Of a DNA stretch of 64,000 nt, positions 41,283 to 52,523 are shown one piece after another. The DNA is taken from assembly GCA_963969495.1 (NCBI GenBank), contig OZ018331.1, positions 147,418,387 through 147,482,386 of the forward strand. The letters are read 5' to 3'. Made by a program: the position numbers and the translations under genes. Position 1 is the first letter of the stretch, and every line of letters starts with the position of its first letter. Under the pieces are notes generated by a model, which worked only from the letters and a program-made list of their open reading frames with translations, was not told the DNA's origin and searched no databases. This DNA comes from Ceratothoa steindachneri. Lineage: Eukaryota; Arthropoda; Malacostraca; Isopoda; Cymothoidae.

Positions 41283-41441
41283 GGTATTGAATTTATTTCA
41301 GTAAAAAAGGAAATTCAAGAAGAATTTCCTGATGATACAAATCCTCTTAGTGATGATAATGAAAATGTTAATTTTAAAAATGAATACTCATTCGCAAATA
41401 GTTCCAGTGAGAAGTCAGGGGAAGAGTGTCATCAAGAAAAG
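41283..41441 (+). CDS. Zinc-finger gene, acidic exon b (duplicate of exon a)
   Basis: The 159-bp exon (53 codons) lies between a T-rich acceptor (ATTATTTTTTTTAG) and GTAATT, phase 0 at both edges. It encodes 'GIEFISVKKEIQEEF' to 'SGEECHQEK'. It shares spacing and motif order with exon a, 126 bp upstream. The next phase-0 acceptor that opens into a long conserved ORF is at 58171, across a 16.7-kb intron filled with mobile elements. Confidence 0.65.
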
Positions 41442-42290
41442 GTAATTTAAATTTTGGAGGATAATGGATTTTTGTTTTTTACCTTAAAACATCGTATATC
41501 CAGCTATTTAGAGACTATACCATGAACCCAATGATGATAAATTTTGCCGTACTAACATAAACTTATTAGAAATGTGAGAAATAACTTTGTTACAAATAAT
41601 TAAATATTTTTATATTCTGAAAAGTGTATTTGGGTTGAAATGTAAATTTATAGTTGCCTTATCCTCCATTTTACAATGGAATTGTCAAGGCGTTCTTCCC
41701 CCAACAACTTTAATTTATTAGATCCCATCCAAAATTTGAGTGTGGCTATCCACCCAGTGCTTTTTGCACATCACCTCTCGACGTCCTTTATGCTGACCTT
41801 CTTTTCTTGCTGCTTTCATATCATAGCCTGGAGGTGAGCGTACAACAGACAAACAAATGAAGTTCATCAGGTGCTTATTTTTTAGACCCTCCCCCCTCTC
41901 TTTCTACTTTTTTCAGGGGTTGGTCCCAGAGAGGCTATTGCCTCTTGGTAAGGGGGTTGGCCCTCGTGCTGCAAATATTACACCATTTTTTACCCTCCCC
42001 AATTATTCCATTTTACTGCCCTTTATTTCCCCCTCTTCTTTCTCCTATCTAGTGGCCCTGATGGTTACCTAAGCTCTGCTTGTTTTGTTCTGACTGATTC
42101 TGAATTCTTCTTTCATGAAAGTGGGAGATTGGGTGTCTCTTTTGCCTTCATTTGCCAATACCCAAGGTGAAACCTATCATTGACCTCCATTCTCTGAGTG
42201 TAGAACTCAGGCAACTATTCTCCGAGAGGACATACTGGAAGCAACCAAATCAAGACTTACAGTAGTGCCAGGACCTCGTAGGCCTCCATA
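41442..42290 (+). other. Start of the TE-filled intron; LINE leader
   Basis: 41676-41710 repeats the start of an I-like endonuclease ('LQWNCQGVL') also seen at 43920. The rest, up to 42290, is probably 5' UTR of the I-like LINE below. No other coding signal. Confidence 0.45.
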
Positions 42291-44106
42291 GTGGGGAGTC
42301 CTGAGGGAGAATGTGAAGTTAATTTTGTTTGCTATGGTTTTCTTAAACCTAAAACTTGCCCTTCTCTTAAAGGTTTTTGTGCCAAACATTCCTTAGTTCT
42401 CCTTTCAGCCTTGCCTTGCTTGTTGGATCCCTATTCCCACGATGTGGACCCAGATTTAGATTATTCCAGCTTTCTGGTTGTAGGTTCATCTGAAACACCA
42501 CCTGCAAAATTGCACGTGTTTGACGTTAATGAATCATTTGAGTCCTGGTATGGTGAACCACCACAAAATTCCTGTAACTCACCCCATCCATGTCTGAATT
42601 TTGTCAAAGGTGTCATCCAATTAAATGAATTAAGGGACTATGACCTCACCCATCTTCAGAGCAAGCTTAGTAGTACCCCATGCATCACACATGTACACAG
42701 GGTGACTAAAACTGTAGGCTCTACTAGAGTCCCAGCTGCCACATTGATTTTAACGTTCGAACATCAGGAACTGCTGCATTTTATTAAAGCTGAGTACCTT
42801 CATGTCCCAGTAAGCCCCTACATCGAACTACCCAGACATTGCTTCAATTGTAATCAATTTGGACATGTTGGTTGTGCCTGTCAGCACTCCTGTTCCTATA
42901 CAAATTCCAGTTCTGATTACCATGTCCCAGAATGCATCAAAAGACTGTGCTGTGCTAACTGGGGTGGTGCCCAGAGTGTTACATCAAAAATCTGCCCAAT
43001 ATTCTTATATGGGAAGGAGGTCCTAGCTTTGTGCAACTATGTTTGGACAAGAGAGAGGCTCGCCAACATGCTAGAGCACAAACCTCACCTCTTGGCCATC
43101 TCTTCATACATTTTGCAAGACACTGGACGAAACCTACCATTAGTGTCAGAAGCATCGATTTCACACGAGATACCTACTGTTGCCTCCCTCTGGCAGCTCT
43201 AGCCAGGGCCAATGCTTAGGGTGAGACACTTGAAACAGACATTATCTGAAAGAATCTTCTATATTGACCAGTGAAGGTTCTTTTACCCAGCCCCGGGACC
43301 CAAAGCCCTGTGGTAAGAGGAAGGACTCCTCACCTGCATCATCAGCCACCAATAAGCAGGCAGTCTCTAGAGCTGACTCGGCTGAGCCTCAAGAATCTTT
43401 AATGGACTCTTCTCTGATTGCTGAATATTCTCTGCCCTCAAGAGGCCCTTCACAGGACTTAGGCCCCCCTTACTTCCAAACAGTAGCAGAAATCCACCTA
43501 GTTCCTTGTACTTTGTCCAGATTCCCTGTCTCACCCACTCAACCTCCTACTCATGATCTGATGGAAACAAATGATATTCCAACATCACTAGCTTTGTTTG
43601 TGGGATCAACTCCTCAGACATCAAAAGCGCCCATAACCCATCAATACAGATCTACCACCCAAAAATCTTTTCTTGATCATCTGTTTCCACCTGGCTGTGT
43701 GCCCCAATTACAGGCAGGGGCCTCAGCTGGTTCCTCGAAACTATCAGACATATCCGCTGTCACTGCTCCTTCCAGGATCTCTTCCCCTGCAAAGGCAGGC
43801 TCTTCAAAATCTATTCTTTGCACCCCTCCAAGCTCTTTGGTACCCACTTCAAACATAACATCTGCCACAAAGGAGAAAAAGATCTCTACTGTGGTACTAA
43901 CCATCCGACATAATATCCTCAATTTTACAATGGAATTGTCAAGGCGTTCTTCACAAGTGGGCAGAACTCAAAGTTCTTTTGACGACTCTCCACCCTGCTA
44001 TTATTTGGCTTCAAGAGAACAAACTGTGTACACAGCAATTTTCCATCAGGACCCAATTTTCGTATTTTCAACTCTTATCGCCTCTGTTGGGGGGCTCGTC
44101 TCATAG
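42291..44106 (+). CDS. I-like LINE (G2) ORF1: RRM/zinc-knuckle gag-like protein (broken)
   Basis: 42291-43202 encodes 303 aa, ending in a zinc-knuckle region: 'RHCFNCNQFGHVGCAC' (C-x2-C-x4-H-x4-C), a degenerate second knuckle ending 'DYHVPEC', then 'CCANWGGAQSVTSKIC'. Upstream, 'FVKGVIQLNELRDYDLTH' and 'VPAATLILTFEHQELLHF' fit the RNA-binding fold found before the knuckles in I/Jockey ORF1. A second frame (43264-44106) supplies a Ser/Pro-rich tail and then runs out of frame over the endonuclease start. ORF1 coats the LINE RNA. Frameshift or stop near 43200. Confidence 0.7.
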
Positions 44107-44290
44107 GAAAGTGTCAGTTATGGTCTTTTCATCCCACTATATATCTCCCCTCCCCCTTCACACTACCCTCCAAGCTGTTGACATGAGGGGTTGTTATGGC
44201 AGCCATAACACCTCCACACTCAACTTACAGGGACCCTTAGTGAATTACAACCCGGTGGTCAGCAATGCCTTAGCTGACTAGTTCTGTGCC
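43915..44290 (+). pseudogene. I-like LINE (G2) endonuclease start
   Basis: Frames read 'LQWNCQGVLHKWAELKVL', 'PAIIWLQENKL' and 'LHTTLQAVDMRGCYGS'. These are the N-terminal blocks (N-C-Q-G, Q-E) of an I/Jockey-type APE endonuclease. The later catalytic blocks (GDFN, SDH) are not found, so the domain is truncated. Confidence 0.65.
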
Positions 44291-44429
44291 GTCAGCAGTG
44301 TCAGCCATTACAATAAGGCTTTTCTAGCCTATAAATCAAACAAATAGTCTCATCCTCTCAATTTTATAACAAAATCTAACCTTCCGTATAATTCTCCATC
44401 CATGAGTTGTGTCCTGCATTGTCCCCTTA

Positions 44430-45330
44430 CAGATCCGCTTCTCCTGGCCTTTACAGGATCCATTTTGATATGATTCGGCACCTCTGGCTCCATCCTCACT
44501 GTCATTTTCTTACTTGACTTGTACAACCTGAAATGGGTATCAGGTTTTTACCCATCATCATGGCGCATTGGGATTGTCCTTCCCTTTGTCAAACCAGGCA
44601 GGGATGAGTTGGATGCAGATCACTACCATCCTCTATCTCTTACTAGCTGTCTGAGTAAGTTGCTAGAGAAAATGGTGTTGGTGCGCCTGAACTGGTTCCT
44701 AGAAACCAATTATTTACTCTCTCTATTTGAGTGCAGTTTTTTGCAAGGGTCATAGTAGCCTTGACCTCTTAGTATATTTCAAGAGATCGGTTCGGAAAGC
44801 TTTTTAGTTAAAGCACCGAGTCTTGGCCATATTTTTTGACATTGAAAAAGCCCACAATATAACATGGAGATACAGCATCTTAAAGCAGCCTTATCGAGAT
44901 ATTTCCCTCTATAAGAGAATATAATTTTCAGTTGTGGCAGGACGAATGTGATGGATGTTCATCATTTAAATTATTTAAAATCAAAAAGTCTGTTCACACT
45001 TTGCCCTCAAGACTTCAGAGACTACGGTCCTTAGAGGTGGCCCTTTGCCGAATTTGCATCTGCCACACAAGACTTACCCACAGCCATCTTGTTTCGGCCA
45101 ATGTTTGAATCAGCCCTTGCTGCTATTTTTGTGGTGGGGACCAATCGGTCGCCCATCTTCTATTTGAATGCCTTCATTTTGCCACTCTCCAGTCCTATTT
45201 CCACAACTCTTTTAACTATCCCTCACCTGTCCTTCCTTCATTTCATTCTGGCAGAGGAATCTTTTAAACCTTCATTTTTAAAATTATTACATAGTGGTCT
45301 TCTCCCTCTTCTATAACTAATTTGCTTCTT
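44430..45330 (+). pseudogene. I-like LINE (G2) RT and C-terminal relic
   Basis: Frames in order give 'PSSWRIGIVLPFVKPGRD', 'DHYHPLSLTSCLSKLLEK', 'RLNWFLETNYLLSLFECS', 'RVLAIFFDIEKAHNITW' (motif A with D and E-K-A), then a deletion, then 'RSLEVALCRICICHTRLT' and 'AHLLFECLHFATLQSYF', the C-terminal Cys/His block. Motifs B and C and RNase H are missing. Together with 42291-44290 this is one old, internally deleted LINE. Confidence 0.7.
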
Positions 45331-45404
45331 TTTATTTCCACTGCCACTTAGAATCCACTTTGATTGGGCAGCCTCCAAACTGGTTCCTTAGCTTAAACTT
45401 TTCA

Positions 45405-45940
45405 TGACATGATTGCTTACAATGCATAAACCCAACATCCCAATGAAGCCTATAATGTCCAGGATAGGTAATGCCATACACAAGCTGGCCAAGAAACCTG
45501 TCTGGTCTGATGGTAGCATCAGTGTGTGCCACCTCAAAATTTGTCATACTTCATCAAAGGCTAGAAGGAGTAAGCATAAGGAAGAAGAAACTCCTGAGAT
45601 TTTAATGTCGCCTCCTACTTCTCCAACATCCCCATCAAAGAAGTGAGGGACATGATCAATCATAATAGATCTGTGTCACTCACTGCCCATCCCAACAAAT
45701 GACATTTTGGAGCTGGTTGAATAAGGGGGGAAGCTCAACAACTTTGCTTTCTTGGGCTATGAGTACTAACAGATGTATGTGATCTCCCCTATAGGCTGTC
45801 TCAGTGTGCCTTTTATGGAGAAGATCGATGCAGATCCAGTAAGGGATGTAGAGCGACACATTAGATATGTGGATGATGCCCTCATCACAACTCCCTGATG
45901 AATCACTTATGGAAGGTTGCTCCAAGGCCATACACAACAA
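45405..45940 (+). pseudogene. Penelope-like RT relic
   Basis: Frames read 'MHKPNIPMKPIMSRIGN' (RT finger motif of the 'HKPN..RPI' type), then 'NIPIKEVRDMINHNRSVS', 'NNFAFLGYEY' and 'RHIRYVDDALIT' (YVDD, motif C). The order and the RYVDD box fit Penelope-like RTs. Stops are frequent. No GIY-YIG domain follows. Confidence 0.5.
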
Positions 45941-46339
45941 GTCCAAATCATATATGGCCATGCGTGTTGTCCTGACTGATGAGCTGGAGATAGGTGTCTT
46001 AAATGTGGATGAGTTTACATATTAATGCCCGAGAACTGCTTCATTTTCCTGTCTTCATCTATCCTTGTGCTCTCCAGATACATCCTGATTTTGTGGTAGG
46101 GGTTACTCAATGACCTCCATGGTAGTAATAACTTTTCCATTCAAATATCAGTTTCTGGACCACTGCCGTCTGAAAGAGAGATGCCCCTTCCCCCCTGCTC
46201 TGGTGCTTGGCGCAGACACAGTGGTCTGCATTTCATCAGGAAATGACTGATTTCTCTTGCCCAGTCTTGAGGAGGTGTTAGTTCAGTGGATTGGGACATT
46301 GAGTTCTCTGGCAACTTTAGCACCGTGGGCCTGCCTACT
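45941..46339. other. Unassigned
   Basis: No coding motif on either strand; probably degraded LINE sequence leading into the next element. Confidence 0.4.
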
Positions 46340-47442
46340 ATCCTAGAATGTCTGGCCCTTTAGCATGCCGCCTCCCGTCCATGGTGGTCAGCCAGGTGCG
46401 AGACAGCTGTCAAACAGAAGCATTATGCCTACATGCACTATTACCGCTGTCCGAATGCATGAATTTCATTTAGCATGGTCTAGGTTCCAGTATGTTTCGA
46501 AACATGCACACTGCTCTTCGTAGTATGCATATGTGTCTTCACTTAATGGGAAAGACCCCTCTAGCAGCAGTGTGGAAGCGAGTTAAAAGGATTCGGGGCA
46601 AGTTTTTGCAGGCCCCCCCTCCTGTTGTTCAGGATAATGAGACCACAATTTCGGACCCTGAGTCTATGGCAGAGTCTTTTGTAACCGCTTTCTCTGCATT
46701 CTCTAGCAGAGATGCTGCTCTGTCATCATTCACTGCATGTTGCAATGTCATGGAAGGCTGCCAACTGGACTTTACCTCCAGAGGCCAAGAACCCTTCAAT
46801 GACAGGTTTACATTGAGTGAGAGTTGTGTTTCACCCTCGCTTCATGTGTGGACACTGCCCTTGGTCCAGACTATATCCTGTATGCCATGCTTCAACACCT
46901 GTGTGAGCCAGGCATGGCCTTTCTGTTAGATTTGTTCAATAGGATCTGGATGGGAGGTCTCCTCCTGGATAACGGGAAAATCACTACTGTGCTCGCCTTT
47001 TGCAAACTGGGGAGGGATCACTCTATCCCAGCCAGTTTCCACCCAATCTCTCTCTCCTCCTGCATGTGCAAGTTGATGGCAAAATTGGTGAATGTTACAC
47101 CAGCCTTTTTTCTGAATAGCAGAGGCCATCTGTCTTCTGCAAAGTGCAGCTTCCGCAAGTTCCACTCCATGTTGGATCCTTTACTCCATCTGTAAAATGC
47201 CATCTTCGGGGCTTTCCTTCATAAATAGCAATATGCCACATTTTAAAAAAAAAAATCTGGAGAAGGCCTATGATACTGCATATCAATACAGTATCAGGGG
47301 GACTTTCCACACTATGGAGTTAAGGGGATGCCTCACAATCTTTATTTCTTAATTTCGCCTTGATTGTCGATTCTGCATCAGGGTGGTGGGGGGGGAGCCC
47401 TCTTCAGGCTCACTGGAGCAAGACTAAGGTGGTGCACTTTGT
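46340..47442 (+). pseudogene. I-like LINE (G3) linker and RT, left part
   Basis: 46492-46929 and 46824-47195 read 'AAVWKRVKRIRGKF' (linker), 'TALGPDYILYAMLQHLCE', 'PASFHPISLSSCMCKLMA', 'RGHLSSAKCSFRKFHS' and, after a frameshift, 'NLEKAYDTAYQY' (motif A). A deletion then joins to 'HWSKTKVVHF' (thumb). It breaks at 47442; the following residues ('LHPKPDLFLNG') appear at 52524, beyond the LTR element. Confidence 0.72.
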
Positions 47443-48059
47443 TGTGGATGGTTCTGGCTGGAAACCACCCGCCACAACAGCCTACTCACTCGCCTGTGAG
47501 ACGCCTGTTAGATCGGAAGGAGGCTCAAGGAAATTTAAATACTCAAGTTTATTTTATTTAGAAAAAAAATTCAATATATATATATTTTCCGACCACCCAA
47601 TGCAATCACAAAAAACATATGCATAAAAAATAATATATATTTCCCCACCACTCAATATGATCACAAAACAATATTTACCAAAAAAAAATATGTACAGAAT
47701 AGACAAGAAAATGTAAATAATACAGACTAAAATAATAATATTATGCACATATGACAAGAAAATATATATACTGGTCTACACATGACCTTGCAGCTCGCTC
47801 TCCTGCACAAATGTGGTTTTGGCCCAACCACCTTGACATTGTAGCCACTAATTTGCCCTTGCCCCAGGGCAGTCCCTTTAAAGTTCCTGCATGTTTAGTG
47901 ATTCCTCTTGCTCTCCTTGAGTGTGGAGTAAGGGGGGGGGGGACACTGGTGTCTGACTTGATCCATCTTATCCTCATTCTGGCTCGATCTGTCTTGTCCT
48001 CGTTCCCACTAATGATGGACCAGAGGGGAGGACAGCTTTGACTCCAAAATTGCACTACA
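47443..48059 (-). repeat. LTR (lower copy) of the 47-52 kb element
   Basis: It matches 51887-52523 in order throughout: ACCACCCGCC start, TTTTATTTTATTTAGAAAAA, two 'CCACC.CAAT' blocks, ATGACAAGAAAATATATATA, a CCTTTAAAGT block, a poly-G run (about 47931-47941) and ATGATGGACCAGAGGGGAG. The divergence is visible by eye, so the insertion is not recent. Confidence 0.78.
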
Positions 48060-48628
48060 CAGGGTCTCTCAATCCCACACTCTTCGGCTCCTTCCTCACC
48101 CTAAAATGAAAAGTAGTCAGTGGTACCTAGGAGCTGGAAAAGGGTGAAAAGAAATTATCCCCTTCCTGCTCAATAGGGTCAAGGAGTGTGAGACAAATAA
48201 AAATATATTATATTCATCGTGTTCATTCCAAAACTGAAAAAATCTCAATTGGTAATGAATACAAAGTGTACAATAAACGTATGAGGGACAATTATATAAC
48301 AAATATGACAACTGATTTGGGGATGCCTTTTCAGCAATTTACGAACGATTGAAGAACAGATTAGTAATGCATAGAACGAAGGCGCAATGACTAATGAACG
48401 CATGCAGAATGATATTGATGAATGATGAACAAAACAAATCGGGAACAAATCAAGAGCGCATGCATAGTGATTAGAACTAATAGGGAATGAATGAAGAGTG
48501 CATGTGTAGTGATTAGAATGAATGGGTACCGCATCTGTGCCGGCTTTAAAAGCAGAGTGAATTTACAACGTTCTTCACTAAAGCTTTGGATTTTGAACAC
48601 AACACACTACTCAGACTACTGCTACAGG

Positions 48629-48870
48629 ATGAAGAACAAGAATGCCAAGAAGATGAAGCGTTCCTCACAAGCTGCCTCTGAAGGTTCCTCTGGTGCTACC
48701 GAAGAGCTGCAAGCCAGTCCTGCTCATGATCATCAGCATTGTCGTGGCAAGACACTCATTGAAGAAGAGTCCATGTATAGGTAAATTAATGATTAAATTT
48801 TATCGTTTTAATTTGTAAAATAATTGGGAAATATTTATTAATCTATAATAATCTATATATTGTTTATATG

Positions 48871-48901
<31 letters not shown>

Positions 48902-48910
48902 GTTTATATG

Positions 48911-49006
<96 letters not shown>

Positions 49007-50412
49007 AATAATTACATGAGAGAAATAAAACTTCTTGAATTTTGCAGGTCTAGTGCTGGTTCTGACTCTCAGGAGGTTCCAGCAGCCAAAGTCTGTGCCC
49101 CCAGGGATAGGTTCGCCCTCGACCTAGCCGTAGAGGAAGATATCCTGGAGTGGAACTGAGAGAACTGCCTACTGTGGGACTACAAGAGAACGGAAATGAA
49201 TAATGCACTGTGGGTTGCAAAGGCTGCCCTCCTGGATAAGATGCCAGAGTACCTAAAGGGCTGGTGGAAGGGGATCCATGACACAAACACCTGCCTCCAC
49301 AAGATGAAGTCTGGTGCTGTGTCAAAGAATTTTACGGAAAGGGAGACTTGATTCATGGAGCACTGCACCTTCTACTCTGGGAATGTGACCCATCATGGAC
49401 ACCCTGTCAAAAGTGTAAGTATATTTGTTATGTTATCATTGACGAATTTCAATTTAAAATTTCATGTAAAATTGCAGTTTAAAATTTCACTTTACCAATT
49501 TTTATGTAGAAATTCACTTTAAAATTTCAATGTAAAATTTCACTTTCAAATGTCACCTTTAAATTTAAATGTTTCATGTACTATCTCATTATTGCTTCAT
49601 TATTGCTTATTTCGATTCTCTACATTATTCGCAGCTCCATCCACAAGCCCCAGTGCCAGCCATGCCACAGAGCCTTTCCCTTGAAGCCAGGGCTGATGGT
49701 GAGGAAAGTGACATGCCCAACACCCCCAGTACTACCATCTCCCAAAGCAAGAAACAGAGAATGCAGCCGGATGATGTTTTACTGGATGTCCAGAAGAACA
49801 TCCAGACATCCATAGAGCTGATGAGACAGCTTGTCAGCCAGGATCCCCATCCCACTACGGAGCGTGATGCCTTTGCCAAGTATGTAAAGGACACTCTTAA
49901 AGATGCACTCTCTAGGTACAAGTACAATTGGGCCAGGATGGAGATCAGTAACATACTTCTCCATCTTACAGAAGTCACCACCAGCTGTACCACTCCAACC
50001 CTGTGAAGCCCTCTGATCCACCCACACCAACCTCATCCTCATGGCAACAGTACCACCCCACCTTTTCCTACCAGCCTTACCATCCCTTCCTGCAGCAGCA
50101 CCAGCCCTTCCAGCACCACCCCTAGCATTTCGAGCAGCACCCACAGATGCTATCACCTGTTTCCACCATCACTACTGCCTCCTCCTCCAGCCAACCAATG
50201 TCCTCCTTGGGTTACCTCCCAGCCCATCATGTGATGGACAGCAGCCTGAACTTCTTAGGCATGTCTGATTTGCTATATTCAGCATCAACCGCCCAAACCA
50301 ACCAGTACCAACATTACCATCCGTACCACAACAACTACAACCGCAGTCACCCTCAATACCCCAGACCAAGCACAAAGCTCCAATCAAGAAGACTAGACAG
50401 TCTATTTTTATA
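48629..50412 (+). CDS. MADF/BESS-type protein of a PIF/Harbinger element, three exons (pseudogene)
   Basis: Three exons join in phase: 48629-48780 (ends AG|GTAAAT), 49048-49414 (TTTTGCAG| ... |GTAAGT) and 49635-50006 (ATTCGCAG|). Exon 2 encodes a MADF-like domain ('CLLWDYKRTEMNNALWVA', 'YLKGWWKGIHDTNTCLHK', 'NFTERET'). Exon 3 encodes 'LLDVQKNIQTSIELMRQL' and a BESS-like end 'YNWARMEISNILLHLTEV'. A Gln/His/Tyr-rich tail continues in another frame to 50412. Two in-frame TGA codons (49157, 49349), both at plausible Trp positions, and a frameshift near 49980 disable it. PIF/Harbinger elements carry a Myb/MADF-type second gene that binds DNA and imports the transposase; the transposase relic faces it at 50.6-51.1 kb. 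Confidence 0.7.
48878..49006. repeat. (TA)n/(TG)n microsatellite in the MADF intron
   Basis: Two TA tracts separated by AGTTTATATGTATATTTTA, ending in (GT)n. It lies inside intron 1. Confidence 0.92.
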
Positions 50413-50596
50413 ATTATTATTGTATTGATTAATTTTACTATATATTAGAATTCCTAGGGGATTTTTTACTTAATGAAATGAAAATAATAAAATTTATTTT
50501 TCTAACCTTTTAATCAAATTTTACTTACAAGTTCATGATACATTCATTACATTTATAACACATCATGAAAAAATTTACAATCAAAGTTCAGAAATA

Positions 50597-51107
50597 GACA
50601 TTAAATCAACCAATCCTGCCATGGCACTGATCCGGCATCTGAGCAACACCAATGCTTAATGAGGTTTCTCTGTCCTTTTCCCTGTCTAGTGGGGTCCCTG
50701 CACATCGATGGTGTCAACCAGGTTCTGTCCCTGCCTCCAGGCACCTCATCCCTATTCTCGTTGTTTTTGTCCACAAGTTGGTTCTGGAGGTCAGGGAACC
50801 GGATCTGCATCAGGTTGTGAAGGAGCGGGTAGGCTTTTACTATTAATTGGTTGTCTCTGAGTGGTGAGCTGGACCTGGAAGCAGTTGGCAAGGATGCTGA
50901 ATGCATTTCCATGACCCGCCTGGGACGTGACAGTCAGTAGCTGAAGATCTGTTCATCATGATCCATCCCCCTTCTGCTGTATGGCTTCATGAGGTGTGTC
51001 CTCAGCCCAAATGCATCATCCCCCAACGATTAAATATGGCATTGTCATTGGGGAGAGGCTCTGGTTCCGAGAAGCTGATTACCCCATCTTCGATGCATTC
51101 CTTCATG
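50597..51107 (-). pseudogene. PIF/Harbinger transposase, C-terminal relic
   Basis: The minus strand reads 'KECIEDGVISFSEPEPLP', '[18 protein letters not shown]', 'YPLLHNLMQIRFPDLQN' and 'DAGSVPWQDWLI', the order of blocks in the DDE_Tnp_4/HARBI1-like nuclease end. It has at least one stop ('SY*LSRPRRV') and a frameshift. The N-terminal part with the first catalytic Asp is missing: upstream of 51107 the frame passes into gag-like sequence of the LTR element. It converges tail to tail with the MADF gene, a typical PIF/Harbinger layout. Confidence 0.7.
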
Positions 51108-51109
51108 CC

Positions 51110-51852
51110 AGCTTTCACACTCTTCCCCTGATTTATAATGAGCTCCTTCACTACCTCGTAACTCAGCACACCTACACTCACAATAGTCTTATAGAAATCA
51201 CGCAACCGATCTTTCCTAAATTCACCTAATTCTTTCATCCCAAACTTTTCCCTACATTAACCTTCATACTCCTTGAAAAATTCCTTAATATCCTCTGGTC
51301 CTTACACACTAAACTTGCTCACCTTCAGGACCTCTTTTATCAAAACAACTCCTCTGCACTTCCACCCTATTTTCACTTTCTCTCTCACACACAGAGCCAT
51401 CACTTCTATTGATACTAGAGTACAGAGAATCTATGCTCTTCGACTTTGTCTGTACTAGTCTGTCTCCCCCTGTCGCTTCTTAGAAGTCTTCTTTCCCTAC
51501 TTCCTGACTGGTGGCTCATCTATGTCCTTTTCTGATCTTTCCTTCTTCCTGGCGCCTCCTGTTACTGGAGTTGCCCCTTTCACACCAATTACACTCTTCA
51601 CCACTTCTCTCTTCTCTCAACCTAGCCCAATTCTTCATTTTCATTTCCAGTTGCAGACATTTTCTCCTCAATCTGACTTTCACTATCCCTGATTCTCCTG
51701 TTCCATCCTAACTTCCATTTCCCTCATTTTCCTTTTAAAAGAGTCATTCTCTTTTCTCAGCTGCGCATTCTCAATGTCTTTCTGACACAACACATCCAGC
51801 AATCGCTTCAACTCCAATTACATACTTTCATACCCCTCACTCTCCATTTTAA
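51110..51852 (-). pseudogene. Gag-like relic of the 47-52 kb LTR element
   Basis: The minus strand from 51852 reads 'MESEGYESM', 'LKRLLDVLCQKDIENAQL' and 'RKENDSFKRKMREMEVRM' (a coiled coil). Further on come 'EDIKEFFKEYE' and 'FGMKELGEFRKDRLRDFY', like the capsid-region helices of Ty3-type Gag. Stops are frequent. The Harbinger element cuts it at 51110. Confidence 0.5.
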
Positions 51853-51866
51853 TTTTTTACAAGGGT

Positions 51867-51881
51867 GGGGTGAAAGTGCCA
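51867..51881 (-). promoter_or_regulatory. Primer-binding-like site next to the upper LTR
   Basis: The minus strand reads TGGCACTTTCACCCC, 5 nt after the LTR end. It starts with the expected TGG and sets the element's orientation as minus. Confidence 0.5.
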
Positions 51882-51886
51882 AACTA

Positions 51887-52016
51887 TGTCACAGACAGTT
51901 CCGGTCGGAAACCACCCACCACAAGAGTCTGCTCACTCGCTCATGAGATGACCGTTAGATCGAAGGAGGCTTAAGGAAATGTAAATGCACAATTTTATTT
52001 TATTTAGAAAAAAATT

Positions 52017-52060
<44 letters not shown>

Positions 52061-52523
52061 TTATTTTTTTTCCCCACCACCCAATGCAATCACAAAAATA
52101 CATGCAGAAAAAAATATATATATTTCCCCACCACTCAATATGATTACAAACAAATATTAAAACAAAAATCATGTACAGACTAGACAAGAAAACGTAAATA
52201 ATACAGACTAAGATGATAATATTATGTGCATATGACAAGAAAATATATATACTGGTATACACATGACCTTGCACTCGCTCTCCCAATCAAATGTGGGTTT
52301 GACCCAACCACAACTACAAGCCACCTCGATGTTGTGGACACTAATTTGCCCTGGGGCGATCCCTTTAAAGTCCTTGCACATTTAGTGAGTCCTCTCACTC
52401 TCATTGAGTGTGGAATGGAAGGGGGGGAGGGGGATGGCGTCTGGCTTGATCCTTCTCATCCTTGTTCCCACTAATGATGGACCAGAGGGGAGAGTGGCTG
52501 TGACTCCAAAATCATGCCATACA
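51887..52523 (-). repeat. LTR (upper copy) of the 47-52 kb element
   Basis: Counterpart of 47443-48059. It contains its own TA tract (52022-52057). The downstream flank returns to LINE G3 at 52524. Confidence 0.78.

Larger units (their letters stand above)
47443..52523 (-). mobile_element. LTR retrotransposon inserted in LINE G3, itself carrying a Harbinger element
   Basis: Direct repeats of about 620-640 bp (47443-48059 and 51887-52523) bound it. The minus strand after the upper LTR shows a primer-binding-like TGGCACTTTCACCCC (51881-51867) and a gag-like reading (51852-51110). A purine-rich tract lies just before the lower LTR (48061-48100, minus strand). The LINE reads across the insertion. 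No target duplication is recognisable. pol is absent. Confidence 0.72.

Noticed and set aside
47443..52523. Reading the two 0.6-kb direct repeats as Harbinger termini
   Set aside because: They are direct, not inverted; far too long for Harbinger ends; a primer-binding-like site and gag-like frame fit an LTR pair better.
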